Origin: Actinoplanes italicus
Lineage (GTDB): Bacteria > Actinomycetota > Actinomycetes > Mycobacteriales > Micromonosporaceae
Assembly (NCBI RefSeq): GCF_003001815.1
Contig: NZ_PVMZ01000034.1
Span: 19,353-83,352, forward strand
Length of the DNA: 64,000 nucleotides
Direction: 5' to 3'
Both the position numbers and the translations under genes were made by a program. Positions 51,241-59,001 of this stretch are shown piece by piece. The notes under the pieces were generated by a model. The model saw nothing but the letters and a program-made list of their open reading frames with translations, was not told the DNA's origin and did no database searches. Position 1 is the stretch's first letter. Every line of letters begins with the position of its first letter.

Positions 51241-51756
51241 ATGCCGCGTAGACGGCCGGGCGCACTCCGCGCCACGCAGCGAACCTCCGGTCATGTCCGT
51301 CAGTGGGCCCGCGACAGCGGCACCATCGACCGGCTTTCGGCGGCGACGACCGCTGCCATCCGGCTGGTGGAATACCGCGGCTACTTCGGCGGCCACAGGC
51401 ACGACGGGGAACCCTACGACCACGATCCCTTCCACGAGCACGTTCGCCCGGGACGTACCGGGCCGTTCCTCAAGGACTACCGCGCCTTCCTCCGCCGGCC
51501 CGGACGGCGGCTCCGGCTGGAGGCGTCCATCTGCCCGTCCTGTCCCGGTTGCCAGTACATGGACCTGGCCCTGGTGAGAGACGCGCTGGAAACGATCACC
51601 CGCCTCCTGCCGCCCCCGGCACGCGGCGAGATGCGCCGGTTGCTGAACCGCCTCGATCAGGAGTTCCGGCGTCGCACCCTGCCCGATTCCCATCCCCGAT
51701 CGAGCTGGGCGGGCGAGACCCTGCCCTGGTGGCACCGCCGGATCTACCAGAACTGA
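51241..51756 (+). CDS. Hypothetical protein
   Basis: A 171-residue basic protein of unknown family, widespread in style among actinomycetes. It has a cysteine cluster (SICPSCPGCQYMDL) and a Trp-rich C-terminus (ETLPWWHRRIYQN). The cysteines might bind a metal. GAAAGGG before the ATG may serve as ribosome-binding site. It follows the MFS gene by 18 bp, bridged by a small frame at 51219, and is probably co-transcribed with it. Confidence 0.65.
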   Translation: MPRRRPGALRATQRTSGHVRQWARDSGTIDRLSAATTAAIRLVEYRGYFGGHRHDGEPYDHDPFHEHVRPGRTGPFLKDYRAFLRRPGRRLRLEASICPSCPGCQYMDLALVRDALETITRLLPPPARGEMRRLLNRLDQEFRRRTLPDSHPRSSWAGETLPWWHRRIYQN

Positions 51757-51803
51757 CCGTGCGAAGGATTGGTGAGCACTCCGCACGCCCCTAAAGTGCG
51801 GCC

Positions 51804-52319
51804 GTGATCATGGGTCGTCGCGCCGCCGGACTCGCCACCGCCGGGGCACTGGTACTGGGAACGTCGAGCGGATGCTCGGGCCTGCCGTCGATCGGAGGCT
51901 GCACCGACCGGGACGAGAAGCTGGCGACCGTCCTCGCGGAGCTTCCGATCCTGTCGGCACATCCCGGCACCGCGACGCCACAGGACGGCTACTCCGGCTG
52001 CGACACCGACGACGGCTTCGCCTATGCCGGCCGCCGGTTCCGGACGGACCTGGACCGCGAGGAGATCATGACGTTCTACCGCGATGCCACCGCGGAGGAC
52101 GGCTGGCGTTTGGACAGCGAGAACCCGAACCCGGTCCCCTCCGACGGCCTGGCCGTCTCCACCGCCGTCGGCTGTTTCAGCAAGGAGGTCGACGGCACCA
52201 CGGCACACCTGAACCTGTGGTTCCCGAGCGACCTCAACATCCCCGGCGAGATCGAGGAGCCCGAGGACGAGTACGGCCTCGACGTGACCGGATCGCACGA
52301 CGGCGCCGCCTGGTGCTGA
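51804..52319 (+). CDS. Putative lipoprotein
   Basis: A 171-residue exported protein. The N-terminus is a signal peptide with lipobox LGTSSGC. Mature region is acidic with several further cysteines (GGCTDRD, SGCDTDDGF, VGCFSKE, final AAWC). The fold is unknown. The GTG at 51804 follows TAAAGT by 6 bases, so the message is probably leaderless; an in-frame ATG at 51810 is the alternative. Confidence 0.72.
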   Translation: MIMGRRAAGLATAGALVLGTSSGCSGLPSIGGCTDRDEKLATVLAELPILSAHPGTATPQDGYSGCDTDDGFAYAGRRFRTDLDREEIMTFYRDATAEDGWRLDSENPNPVPSDGLAVSTAVGCFSKEVDGTTAHLNLWFPSDLNIPGEIEEPEDEYGLDVTGSHDGAAWC

Positions 52320-52340
52320 CCCCGCCGCCCATGTAACGGT

Positions 52341-52370
52341 TGACGTTATATATCGCTCGACGTAATGTCA
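52341..52370. promoter_or_regulatory. Promoter and inverted repeat of the PadR gene
   Basis: TGACGTTA (52341-52348) and TAATGTCA (52363-52370) form an inverted repeat with one mismatch and a 14-base spacer, resembling PadR sites. It coincides with a promoter: TTGACG (52340-52345), 17-base spacer, TAATGT (52363-52368), then 8 bases to the ATG at 52377. This points to autorepression. Confidence 0.6.
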
Positions 52371-52376
52371 GCGGGC

Positions 52377-52718
52377 ATGCAGGAACCCACCTTCTTGATC
52401 CTCACCGCGCTGGCGGAGGAACCACTGCATGGGTACGGCGTGATCCGCGCCGTCCAGGACCTGTCGCGGGGAGATGTCGTGCTGCGGCCCGGCACCCTCT
52501 ACGGCGCACTCGACCGCCTGACCGAGCAGGGCCTGATCGAGGCCGACCGGGAGGAGGCCGTCGACGGCCGGCTGCGCCGCTACTACCGGCTCACCGACAG
52601 CGGCGCCACCGCGCTCGCCACCCAGGCCGAGCGGCTGCGCAGGCACGCCGACTCGGCCGAGGCCCGCCTGCGCGGCCGCGTCGTCCCCGGCGTCCCCCGT
52701 CTCGGGACCGCTCAGTGA
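52377..52718 (+). CDS. PadR-family transcriptional regulator
   Basis: A 113-residue winged-helix regulator: FLILTALAEEPLHGYGVIRA, LRPGTLYGALDRLTEQGLIE, RLRRYYRLTDSGATALA, with a short C-terminal dimerisation helix. The ATG at 52377 is preferred over 52365, because the latter overlaps the probable -10 element. The stop overlaps the GTG of the membrane-protein gene (GTGA), the standard pairing of PadR with a membrane protein that it controls. Confidence 0.9.
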   Translation: MQEPTFLILTALAEEPLHGYGVIRAVQDLSRGDVVLRPGTLYGALDRLTEQGLIEADREEAVDGRLRRYYRLTDSGATALATQAERLRRHADSAEARLRGRVVPGVPRLGTAQ

Positions 52719-53758
52719 CCGCGGCCGACGCCGGTCCGGAGCGGCACTATCGCCGGCTGCTCCGCGCGTACCCCCGTGGCTATCGCCGCCGGCACGGCCC
52801 CGAGATCCTGGCGACGCTTCTCGACATGGCCGAGGCCGGCCACGGCCGGTTGACCGCCGGGCAGACCGCGCACCTGATCGCCTGCGGCATCCGGCAGCGT
52901 TTCCGGCTGCCCCGCCGGGTCCTGCCGGTGGTCGCCGCCGTGCTGGCCGCGGTCCTGCTCGGCGGGTTCGGTGGCGTCACCGGCAACTGGCTGGCCTGGC
53001 GCGCCGCCCCGTCGGTGCCGTCCGCCGCCGAGTCGGACGCGCTCACCACGGCGCTGACCGGCGTGCCCGGATCGAACGAGTACCCGTGGCAGACCGCGAT
53101 GAACGGTCCCGGCATCAACACCGTCCTCCACGGCACCGGCACCTACGACGCCGAGCGGGTCCGGGACGCCCTGATCGCCGACGGGTGGCGGATCACCAGG
53201 TTCACCGAGGAGACGGGCGGCCGCATCGTCGACTGGGGCTCACCCACCGAGAAGGTGATCCCGTTGCTCAGCGTGAGGTTTGCGGCGACGAAGGACGGCG
53301 TGAGCCTGACCGGAGACACCGACACCGTCATGGGCGGCAAGGAGTACGGTCTGGACGGTCAGACGACAGCACGCCTGGACATCACCACCGACGCGACCGC
53401 CACGATCGTACCGATGACGATCGCTGGTGCCGTGATCGGCCTGCTCAGCGGATGGATGCTGACCGCGGCCCTCGCCTACCGGATCCGCTCCGGCACCCGG
53501 CGCGGCCGGCCCACGGCGGCAGCCGTCACCGCACTCACCGCGGCAACGGTTCCGTCGTTCGTCGCCTACTGCGAGATCTATCAGGTCCTGGTGTACGACA
53601 CGAGCAACCCCAACCAGTACATCGACTACAGCCTGGCCGACGAGATCCCGGCGTCCCTGGTCCTGATCGGTCTCCCCATCGCGGTGCTGGCGCTGGCCGC
53701 CGTGTTCCTGACGGCCGGTCGCCGGGCCGGGCCGGATCCGGTGCCGGCCAGCCCCTGA
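52715..53758 (+). CDS. Membrane protein coupled to PadR regulator
   Basis: A 347-residue protein. The N-terminus (YRRLLRAYPRGYRRRHGPEI, LLDMAEAGHGRLTAGQTAHL) is the cytoplasmic HAAS-like segment common in PadR partner proteins. Membrane segments follow at about residues 68-88, then an extracytoplasmic domain of about 130 residues and three further segments (MTIAGAVIGLLSGWMLTAAL; LVLIGLPIAVLALAAVFLTA). Function unknown; envelope-stress signalling is a guess. The start is fixed by the 4-bp overlap with padR. Confidence 0.78.
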   Translation: MTAADAGPERHYRRLLRAYPRGYRRRHGPEILATLLDMAEAGHGRLTAGQTAHLIACGIRQRFRLPRRVLPVVAAVLAAVLLGGFGGVTGNWLAWRAAPSVPSAAESDALTTALTGVPGSNEYPWQTAMNGPGINTVLHGTGTYDAERVRDALIADGWRITRFTEETGGRIVDWGSPTEKVIPLLSVRFAATKDGVSLTGDTDTVMGGKEYGLDGQTTARLDITTDATATIVPMTIAGAVIGLLSGWMLTAALAYRIRSGTRRGRPTAAAVTALTAATVPSFVAYCEIYQVLVYDTSNPNQYIDYSLADEIPASLVLIGLPIAVLALAAVFLTAGRRAGPDPVPASP

Positions 53759-53761
53759 CAC

Positions 53762-56425
53762 TCAGGTCCAGCAGGGATGGCCCTCGCGGGCGGCGCCCGT
53801 GGTCAGCACCTTCTCGGCAACGCCCTTGTCCTTGCGCATGACCACGATCTTCGGAACGTCCCAGGCGCCACGGGCGAAGGCGAACCAGTGGCCGTCCGGC
53901 GCCCAGCTGGGGTCGATCTCGCGTCCCGGGTTGTCCGTGAGCTGGACGGCCGTGCCGCCGGCCGTGGGGACCATCCAGATGTCGGAGTTGGGGTCGTCGG
54001 AGTCGTAGGGCCTGCGCACGTAGAGCACCTGCGTGCCGTCCGGCGAGATCGCCGGGTCGACCGCGTTGCCGTCGCCAGGCTTGGTGATCGGGCGACCGGG
54101 TTCCGCGGGTGTGGCGATGTCGAGCTCGTAGATGGAGCTGATCTCATTGACCGTCGCGAAGTAGATGATCTTCTTGCCGTCGGGCGACCAGACCGGATCG
54201 TCCTTGCCGCCCTTCGACTTGGTGAGCTGCTCCGGCTCCTCTTCGCTGTCGATCGTGGCGATGAAGACCTGGTTCACCCCCTCCACCTTCTTCATGAAGG
54301 CGAGTTTGGTGCCGTCCGTGTTCCAGGCCGCCCGGCCGCTGGTCACGCCGCCGGCCACCTCACGGCGGTTGCTGCCGTCGGCGTTCATCACGTAGATGGC
54401 GAACTCGTCGGCGCTGAGACGCTTCGTCAGCGCGATCTGGGTCCGGTCCTTCGACCAGCGCGGGAGCAGGTCACCGGGCTCGGTGTTGGGCAGGTCGCTC
54501 GGACCTTTGACACCGGGATTGAACTGCTGGATCTTCGGCGCCCAGGAGTCCTGGTTGAACTTGCCGGCGTCCGTCCGGATCAGGATGGTGTCGGTGGGCG
54601 GTGTGTCCGAGGGAGCCGCCGGGGCCGAGGGGGAGACGCTCACACCCGAGCTCGGGGCGGCGACCGGATCGTCTTTCTTCTTCGTCTCGGTGTCGAACAG
54701 GTGAGACAGCGCCACCCCACTGGCAGCGGCCAGCACGAACACCGCCGTGCCCGCGGCGACGACGATCGCCCTGCGACGCCGGTTGGTGGGCGCCGGCGCG
54801 GGCGGCACCGACGGGTACGTACCGCCGGGAAGGTAGTGCGTGCTGGAGTCGAGCGCGGGTTCTTCCGGTACGCGTGGCGTCGGGATGTGCGTGGTGGTCG
54901 CGGCAGCGGCTTCGGCGTCCGCGGCGGCGGCCTCGGCCGCCTCGGCGACGGCCCACGGGTCCGCGGGCGTCTGCAGATCGGTGAACTCGCCCTTCTGCAC
55001 GACCGGCTGAAGCCCCCAGGCCGCGGCGGCCGGAGCGATCTGCGCCGCCCCGCCTTGCGGAGCCACCGCACCGCCCCCGTGCGGAACAGTCGCCGCCGAT
55101 GCGGGCGCCCCCTGGCCGGCTCCCGTGGCCGTGAACTCCGGTGCCGCCGCCGCGGTGGCCGTGAACTCCGGCGCCGCCGCAGACGTCGCGCCGTCGTCCG
55201 CCTCCGCGACCTGCCTGCTGTTCGCCCCGGCCGGAACCGTGGCCGCAGGCGAGACCGGCGCGGCACCGCTCGCCGCTTTGACCGTGCGTACCTCATCGGC
55301 TGCCTTGACCGTGCCGGCGCCGCTCACCGCACCCACCCGGGCACGGGCCGCGGTCGTCACCGGAGCGACGGACAGCCCGGTGCTCCACGCCGCACCGATG
55401 GCCACGCTGTGCTCCGGATGCGAGTCGGCCCCGACCCGTCCGCCGAACTGCTCCCCCAGGACCCGCGCGATCATCGGGATCCGCGACGAGCCACCGGCCA
55501 TCAGCACCGCGGTCAGCTCCCCGGCGGAAACCCCCGCCGACCGCAGGGCGCGCCGGGTGGCCTCCACGGTGTCCTGCACCGACGGTGCGATCATCGCCTC
55601 GAACTCGGCCCGGCTGAGCCGCACCCGCGCATACCGTCCCGGCACCGCGACCGGCACGGTCACCTCGGTGTCGAACGACAGCGACTCCTTGGCCTCCACA
55701 CAGTCGCGCCGCAGCCGGGCCAGCGCCGGAGCCGTCTCGGGATCGTTCTGGTCGACGCCGCCGTCGATCGCCGCGAGCATGTGCGCGAAGACGGCCTCGT
55801 CGAAGTCGGCCCCACCGAGCTGGTCGACGCCCTCGGGGGTGCCGAGCAGCTCGAACCCGTCACCGTCGCGGCGCAGCACGGCCACGTCGAAGGTGCCGCC
55901 GCCGAGGTCGTAGACGACGACGGTCTGCCCGGGCTCGATCCGCCGCGCGCGGGCGTGCCGCCGGGCCACGGCCTCGGGTTCGGTGAGCATCCGCACCGGG
56001 CCGATGTCGGCGAGCCGGATCGCCTCGTCGAGCCGTTCACGTTTGAACTGGCCCCAATGCGCCGGATAGGTCAGCGCCACATCGGACGGCGGCCCGCCCT
56101 GCTGCCGGGCGACGGTGTCGAGCACGTGCCGCAGCAGCTTCGCGGTGAGCGCCTGCGCCGAGAACGGCACGCCACCCGCGATGATCGGCACCGGGTCGCC
56201 CATGCGCCGCTTGAACTCGCGGGCCAGCCGGGCCGGCTCGTCCTGGCCACGCCGCTCGGCGGACTCACCCACCAGGATGCCACCGTCCTCGGCGGCGAAC
56301 ACCGCCGACGGGATCTCCATGCGCCGCGTGCCGAGACGTACCGATTCGACCCGCCCACCGGTCAGCACGGCGGCCGCCGTGTGGGTGGTCCCGAGATCGA
56401 TGCCCAGGCCGTACTGTGCTGTCAC
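53762..56425 (-). CDS. Membrane-anchored Hsp70-like protein with C-terminal beta-propeller
   Basis: An 887-residue protein. Residues 1-350 are an Hsp70/DnaK nucleotide-binding domain: GIDLGTTHT, YDLGGGTFDVAVL and the adenosine motif VLMAGGSSRIPMI. The Hsp70 substrate-binding domain is missing. A low-complexity Ala/Pro linker (about 360-545) leads to a single membrane segment (about 551-573, IVVAAGTAVFVLAAASGVAL). The outside part (about 600-887) is a TolB/PD40-type propeller with repeats such as PVWSPDGKKIIYFA, PAISPDGTQVLYV and PSWAPDGHWFAFA. An ATPase inside would be linked to a binding propeller outside. The GTG at 56425 follows TAAGGT by 7 bases. Confidence 0.87.
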   Translation of the reverse strand: MTAQYGLGIDLGTTHTAAAVLTGGRVESVRLGTRRMEIPSAVFAAEDGGILVGESAERRGQDEPARLAREFKRRMGDPVPIIAGGVPFSAQALTAKLLRHVLDTVARQQGGPPSDVALTYPAHWGQFKRERLDEAIRLADIGPVRMLTEPEAVARRHARARRIEPGQTVVVYDLGGGTFDVAVLRRDGDGFELLGTPEGVDQLGGADFDEAVFAHMLAAIDGGVDQNDPETAPALARLRRDCVEAKESLSFDTEVTVPVAVPGRYARVRLSRAEFEAMIAPSVQDTVEATRRALRSAGVSAGELTAVLMAGGSSRIPMIARVLGEQFGGRVGADSHPEHSVAIGAAWSTGLSVAPVTTAARARVGAVSGAGTVKAADEVRTVKAASGAAPVSPAATVPAGANSRQVAEADDGATSAAAPEFTATAAAAPEFTATGAGQGAPASAATVPHGGGAVAPQGGAAQIAPAAAAWGLQPVVQKGEFTDLQTPADPWAVAEAAEAAAADAEAAAATTTHIPTPRVPEEPALDSSTHYLPGGTYPSVPPAPAPTNRRRRAIVVAAGTAVFVLAAASGVALSHLFDTETKKKDDPVAAPSSGVSVSPSAPAAPSDTPPTDTILIRTDAGKFNQDSWAPKIQQFNPGVKGPSDLPNTEPGDLLPRWSKDRTQIALTKRLSADEFAIYVMNADGSNRREVAGGVTSGRAAWNTDGTKLAFMKKVEGVNQVFIATIDSEEEPEQLTKSKGGKDDPVWSPDGKKIIYFATVNEISSIYELDIATPAEPGRPITKPGDGNAVDPAISPDGTQVLYVRRPYDSDDPNSDIWMVPTAGGTAVQLTDNPGREIDPSWAPDGHWFAFARGAWDVPKIVVMRKDKGVAEKVLTTGAAREGHPCWT

Positions 56426-56432
56426 GCCAATG

Positions 56433-56438
56433 ACCTTA
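56433..56438 (-). promoter_or_regulatory. -10 element of the Hsp70-like gene
   Basis: TAAGGT on the minus strand ends 7 bases before the GTG start, the same hexamer and spacing as at the RNA helicase gene. It indicates a leaderless message. Confidence 0.5.
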
Positions 56439-56537
56439 GGGGTTCATCGCACGCCGACGAATCCTCCGGGTCGGTAGGAGAGGCCCACACCATTCCGTCA
56501 GCGGCGGAATTGCACGATTCGACTACGGTCGGGCGCT

Positions 56538-57023
56538 GTGTACAGTCACAAACCTGACGATTACATTTGCCCGTTCTGCAGGCTGACCACCGGCGGCGAG
56601 GATCCCCGGGGGATCAACAGACGGCACGATGTCGTAGGCCGGGACGAGCTCGCGACCGCATTCATCTCGCCCCGCTGGTGGCCGCGCAATCACGGCCACG
56701 TCCTGGTGGTTCCGAACGCGCACCACGAGAACATCTACGAGCTTCCCTCCCGGTACGGCCACGCGGTTCACGATCTGGTCCGGGACGTGGCGGTCGCGAT
56801 CCGGCAGACGTACGGCTGCGACGGCACCTCGGTCCGCCAGCACAACGAGCCCGCCGGCAACCAGGACGTCTGGCACCATCACGTGCACGTCTTCCCCCGG
56901 TACGCCGGCGACGACCTCTACTTCACGCGGCCGCAGCAGGACTTCGCCACCGCTGAACAGCGCCGCCTCTACGCCGACCGTCTACGTGGCCACTTCCGCT
57001 CCCCCGGCTCGCCCGTCCTGTAG
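56538..57023 (+). CDS. HIT-family hydrolase
   Basis: A 161-residue histidine-triad protein. The triad is in HHHVHVF (H113-x-H115-x-H117), preceded by the family features GHVLVVPNAHHENIYEL and VRQHNEPAGNQDVWHHH. An N-terminal CPFC pair may contribute to a zinc site. HIT proteins cleave nucleoside phosphoramidates or dinucleoside polyphosphates. It is divergent from the Hsp70-like gene; an inverted repeat (ATTCCG-7-CGGAAT, 56492-56510) lies in the shared intergenic region. Confidence 0.9.
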   Translation: MYSHKPDDYICPFCRLTTGGEDPRGINRRHDVVGRDELATAFISPRWWPRNHGHVLVVPNAHHENIYELPSRYGHAVHDLVRDVAVAIRQTYGCDGTSVRQHNEPAGNQDVWHHHVHVFPRYAGDDLYFTRPQQDFATAEQRRLYADRLRGHFRSPGSPVL

Positions 57024-57024
57024 T

Positions 57025-57123
57025 GCTGGCCGCCGACGTGGACACTTGCGGTCAGCCGCTGGCCGCCGACGTGGACACTTCCGGTCAGCCGCTGGCCGTC
57101 TACGTGGACACTTCCGGTCACAC
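57025..57123. repeat. Three tandem copies of a 33-bp repeat
   Basis: Copies at 57025-57057, 57058-57090 and 57091-57123. The common core is ACGTGGACACTT followed by (C/G)CGGTCA; copies 1 and 2 differ by one base and copy 3 by a few. They directly abut, with no spacers. Multiple short repeats around an AAGTGTCCACGT core recall the transposase-binding ends of IS21-type elements, but no transposase gene is present. Confidence 0.85.
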
Positions 57124-57291
57124 ACCGCCGTCGGCCTGTAGCCGCTGACCTGCCCGGTACAGCTCGATCAGCAACGGGCGTAGCCGTACTCCCAGAGGGG
57201 TCGGGTCATAGGAGACCCGATTGGGGAAACCTTCGGTGACCCGCCGCTCGACCAGGCCCGGGCCCACTGCCTCCCGCGCGCCCGCTGGTAC
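57118..57291 (-). pseudogene. C-terminal fragment of an HxlR-family regulator
   Basis: Before the stop at 57118 the minus strand encodes GLVERRVTEGFPNRVSYDPT and LGVRLRPLLIELYRAGQRL, which is the wing and last helix of an HxlR-type regulator. The helix-turn-helix part is absent: the frame upstream is repetitive C-rich sequence. The stop lies inside the third 33-bp repeat, which suggests that an element insertion or deletion destroyed the gene. Confidence 0.55.
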
Positions 57292-57300
57292 CTCGCCCAT

Positions 57301-57415
57301 CGCCAGCCCTTCCCGCACAGCCGGCCCTTCACCCGCCGCCCGCCGGCCTCTCTCCGCACCGCCAGCCCTTCACCGCCGCCCGCCAGCCCCTCGCCCGCCG
57401 GCGCCTCGCTCACCG
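57301..57415. repeat. C-rich imperfect repeat tract
   Basis: Imperfect repeats of about 29 bp with the theme CCAGCCCTTCACC-GCCGCCCGCC occur at about 57319-57348 and 57360-57388, with shorter partial copies on both sides. No coding sense in any frame. Together with the 33-bp repeats it fills the 429 bp between the HIT gene and the NTF2-like gene. Confidence 0.6.
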
Positions 57416-57452
57416 TTTGGTCAGCCACGGCTGCGTCGGATTGGCTCTCGTC

Positions 57453-57853
57453 ATGAGCGAGCGAGGCGGTTTCCACCATCACACTCTGTCGCGGGACACC
57501 GGCCCGGCCACCCATCCGGCGGTGTTCGCCGAGGCGTTCAACAGCGGCGATCCGGCCGCGGTCGAGCGGTGTCACGAGAGTGGCGCGTTTCTGATGCCAC
57601 GGCCCGGCGTTCCGGTCACCGGCCGTGATCGGTCGGCGGCCAACGAGACGTTGCTGGCCCTGGGCCTGCCGATCAAAGTCCGGCCGAGGCATGTCTACAC
57701 GGCCGACGACATCGCGCTGCTGATCGTCGACTGGACGATCGAGGGCACCGGCCCGGACGGCGAACCGGTGCACATCGAGAGGACCGCGACCGACGTGGCG
57801 CGGACAGAACCTGGCGCTACGTGATCGACAATCCGTTCGGGACGGCCGGCTGA
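57453..57853 (+). pseudogene. NTF2-like (SnoaL/YybH-type) protein, frameshifted near the C-terminus
   Basis: From the ATG at 57453 the frame encodes an NTF2-like domain (PAVFAEAFNSGDPAAVERCH, LLALGLPIKVRPRHVYTADD, LLIVDWTIEGTGPDGEPVHI). Near 57800 the frame is lost: the annotated-style product would end ...VARTEPGAT at 57824, whereas another frame continues with TWRYVIDNPFGTAG and stops at 57853, the end expected for this family. One base change in length is enough to explain it. Most of the domain is intact, so the protein may still fold, or the lesion could be a sequencing error. Confidence 0.65.
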
Positions 57854-57866
57854 TCCGCGTACAGAA

Positions 57867-58505
57867 TCAGTCAGGGATGATGAGGAAATCGGTGACGAAC
57901 CCGCACACCGAGCCGTCGGCGGCGTAGCCGACGAAGGTCGGATAGACCCCGTCGCCCCAGCCGGAACTGACGATGATCACGTTGGCCCCGGTGACATCGT
58001 CGGTGATCGCCTCGACCGGCGCCGGGCCGGGCGGGATCTGTGCCGGGATGAACGCGTCCTCGAGGTCGTCGTAGTCCCAGGCGGCGACCGCGGCGATCGC
58101 GCTGACGTCGGCGATGGCTCCGACACCGGCGTCGACCGGGTAGCCGAAGTAGCCGACGTCGGCATCCAGCACACCCACGTCCTGGCCGGGGTTGAGAGCC
58201 ATCTCCCAACGCACCGCTGGCTGATCATTAACGGCCAACTGCAATGCGGCCGTACGTTGCTGCGGCGCACTCCCGTCCTGGCTGATCAGCGCCACCCACG
58301 CGGTGAGCGGATAGACGCCCGGCGCAATGGTGACGGTGAACGGCTCGGCCCCGTCGGAGTAGGTCAACGGATCACAGGCGGTGATCTCGCCGGTCGGGAC
58401 GGTGACGCTCCCGACCGGAAGCCGCTCGATCACGTACTGGATGCCGTCGGCCTCGAACCGCGCACCCTCGGTCAGCATGGCGGTCAGATCAGGCGAATAC
58501 GGCAC
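57867..58505 (-). CDS. DUF4241 domain protein
   Basis: A 212-residue acidic protein with the DUF4241 pattern: GEITACDPLTYSDGAEPFTV, GVYPLTAWVAL, AALQLAVNDQPAVRWEMAL, GYFGYPVDAGVGAIAD and the closing SGWGDGVYPTFVGYAADGSV. The family is of unknown function and is frequently found among toxin-immunity-type genes. GGAGG 4 bases before the GTG supports the start. Confidence 0.85.
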   Translation of the reverse strand: MPYSPDLTAMLTEGARFEADGIQYVIERLPVGSVTVPTGEITACDPLTYSDGAEPFTVTIAPGVYPLTAWVALISQDGSAPQQRTAALQLAVNDQPAVRWEMALNPGQDVGVLDADVGYFGYPVDAGVGAIADVSAIAAVAAWDYDDLEDAFIPAQIPPGPAPVEAITDDVTGANVIIVSSGWGDGVYPTFVGYAADGSVCGFVTDFLIIPD

Positions 58506-58533
58506 ACAACCTCCAGCCCTCAGCGACAGGAGA

Positions 58534-59001
58534 TCATGGTGCCATGCCGGGAGCCAGCCGTCGCCGGAGGATGTAGTTCAGTCCGAACTCGGTCTCGCTG
58601 GTACGCACGTCGACATAGCCGAGCCGGTGGTAGAAATCGTGCGCGGTGATGCTGGCACCGGTCTCCATGTGATCGAACCCGTCGGAGGCCGCCAGCGCTT
58701 CGATGTGCCGCATCAGCCGTCGGCCGATTCCCTGACCGTGATGCCCGGGATGCACGAACATCGTGAACACCTTGTTGCCCTCCCGCGAAACCGTTCCGAT
58801 AACCTCCCCGTCACTTTCCGCTACGAAAATCTGCCGCTGCGCGGCGAGGCGCAGAAACCGATCGGGTACGAAGTACGCGCACATCCGCTCGATGGTCTCC
58901 GTCGGATAGTCCCGGCTGTTGACGGTGCGCAGACACACCGCGACGAGCTCGGCGACCCCCTCGGCGTCGGAACCGGCGAACGCGCGGATCCGAGCCGTCA
59001 C
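58534..59001 (-). CDS. GNAT-family N-acetyltransferase
   Basis: A 155-residue GNAT domain: IRAFAGSDAEGVAELVAVCL, the acetyl-CoA loop FVHPGHHGQGIGRRLMRHIE, and HDFYHRLGYVDVRTSETEFG at the C-terminus. The GTG at 59001 overlaps the stop of the VOC gene by 4 bp (GTGA), so the two are translationally coupled; the upstream extension of the frame is therefore not used. Acceptor unknown. Confidence 0.87.
   Translation of the reverse strand: MTARIRAFAGSDAEGVAELVAVCLRTVNSRDYPTETIERMCAYFVPDRFLRLAAQRQIFVAESDGEVIGTVSREGNKVFTMFVHPGHHGQGIGRRLMRHIEALAASDGFDHMETGASITAHDFYHRLGYVDVRTSETEFGLNYILRRRLAPGMAP

Noticed and set aside
53777..56557. 926-codon open frame on the plus strand
   Set aside because: Antisense to the Hsp70-propeller gene, Arg/Gly-rich and without motif.
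57025..57123. CRISPR array
   Set aside because: The three repeats abut directly with no spacers and no cas gene is near.
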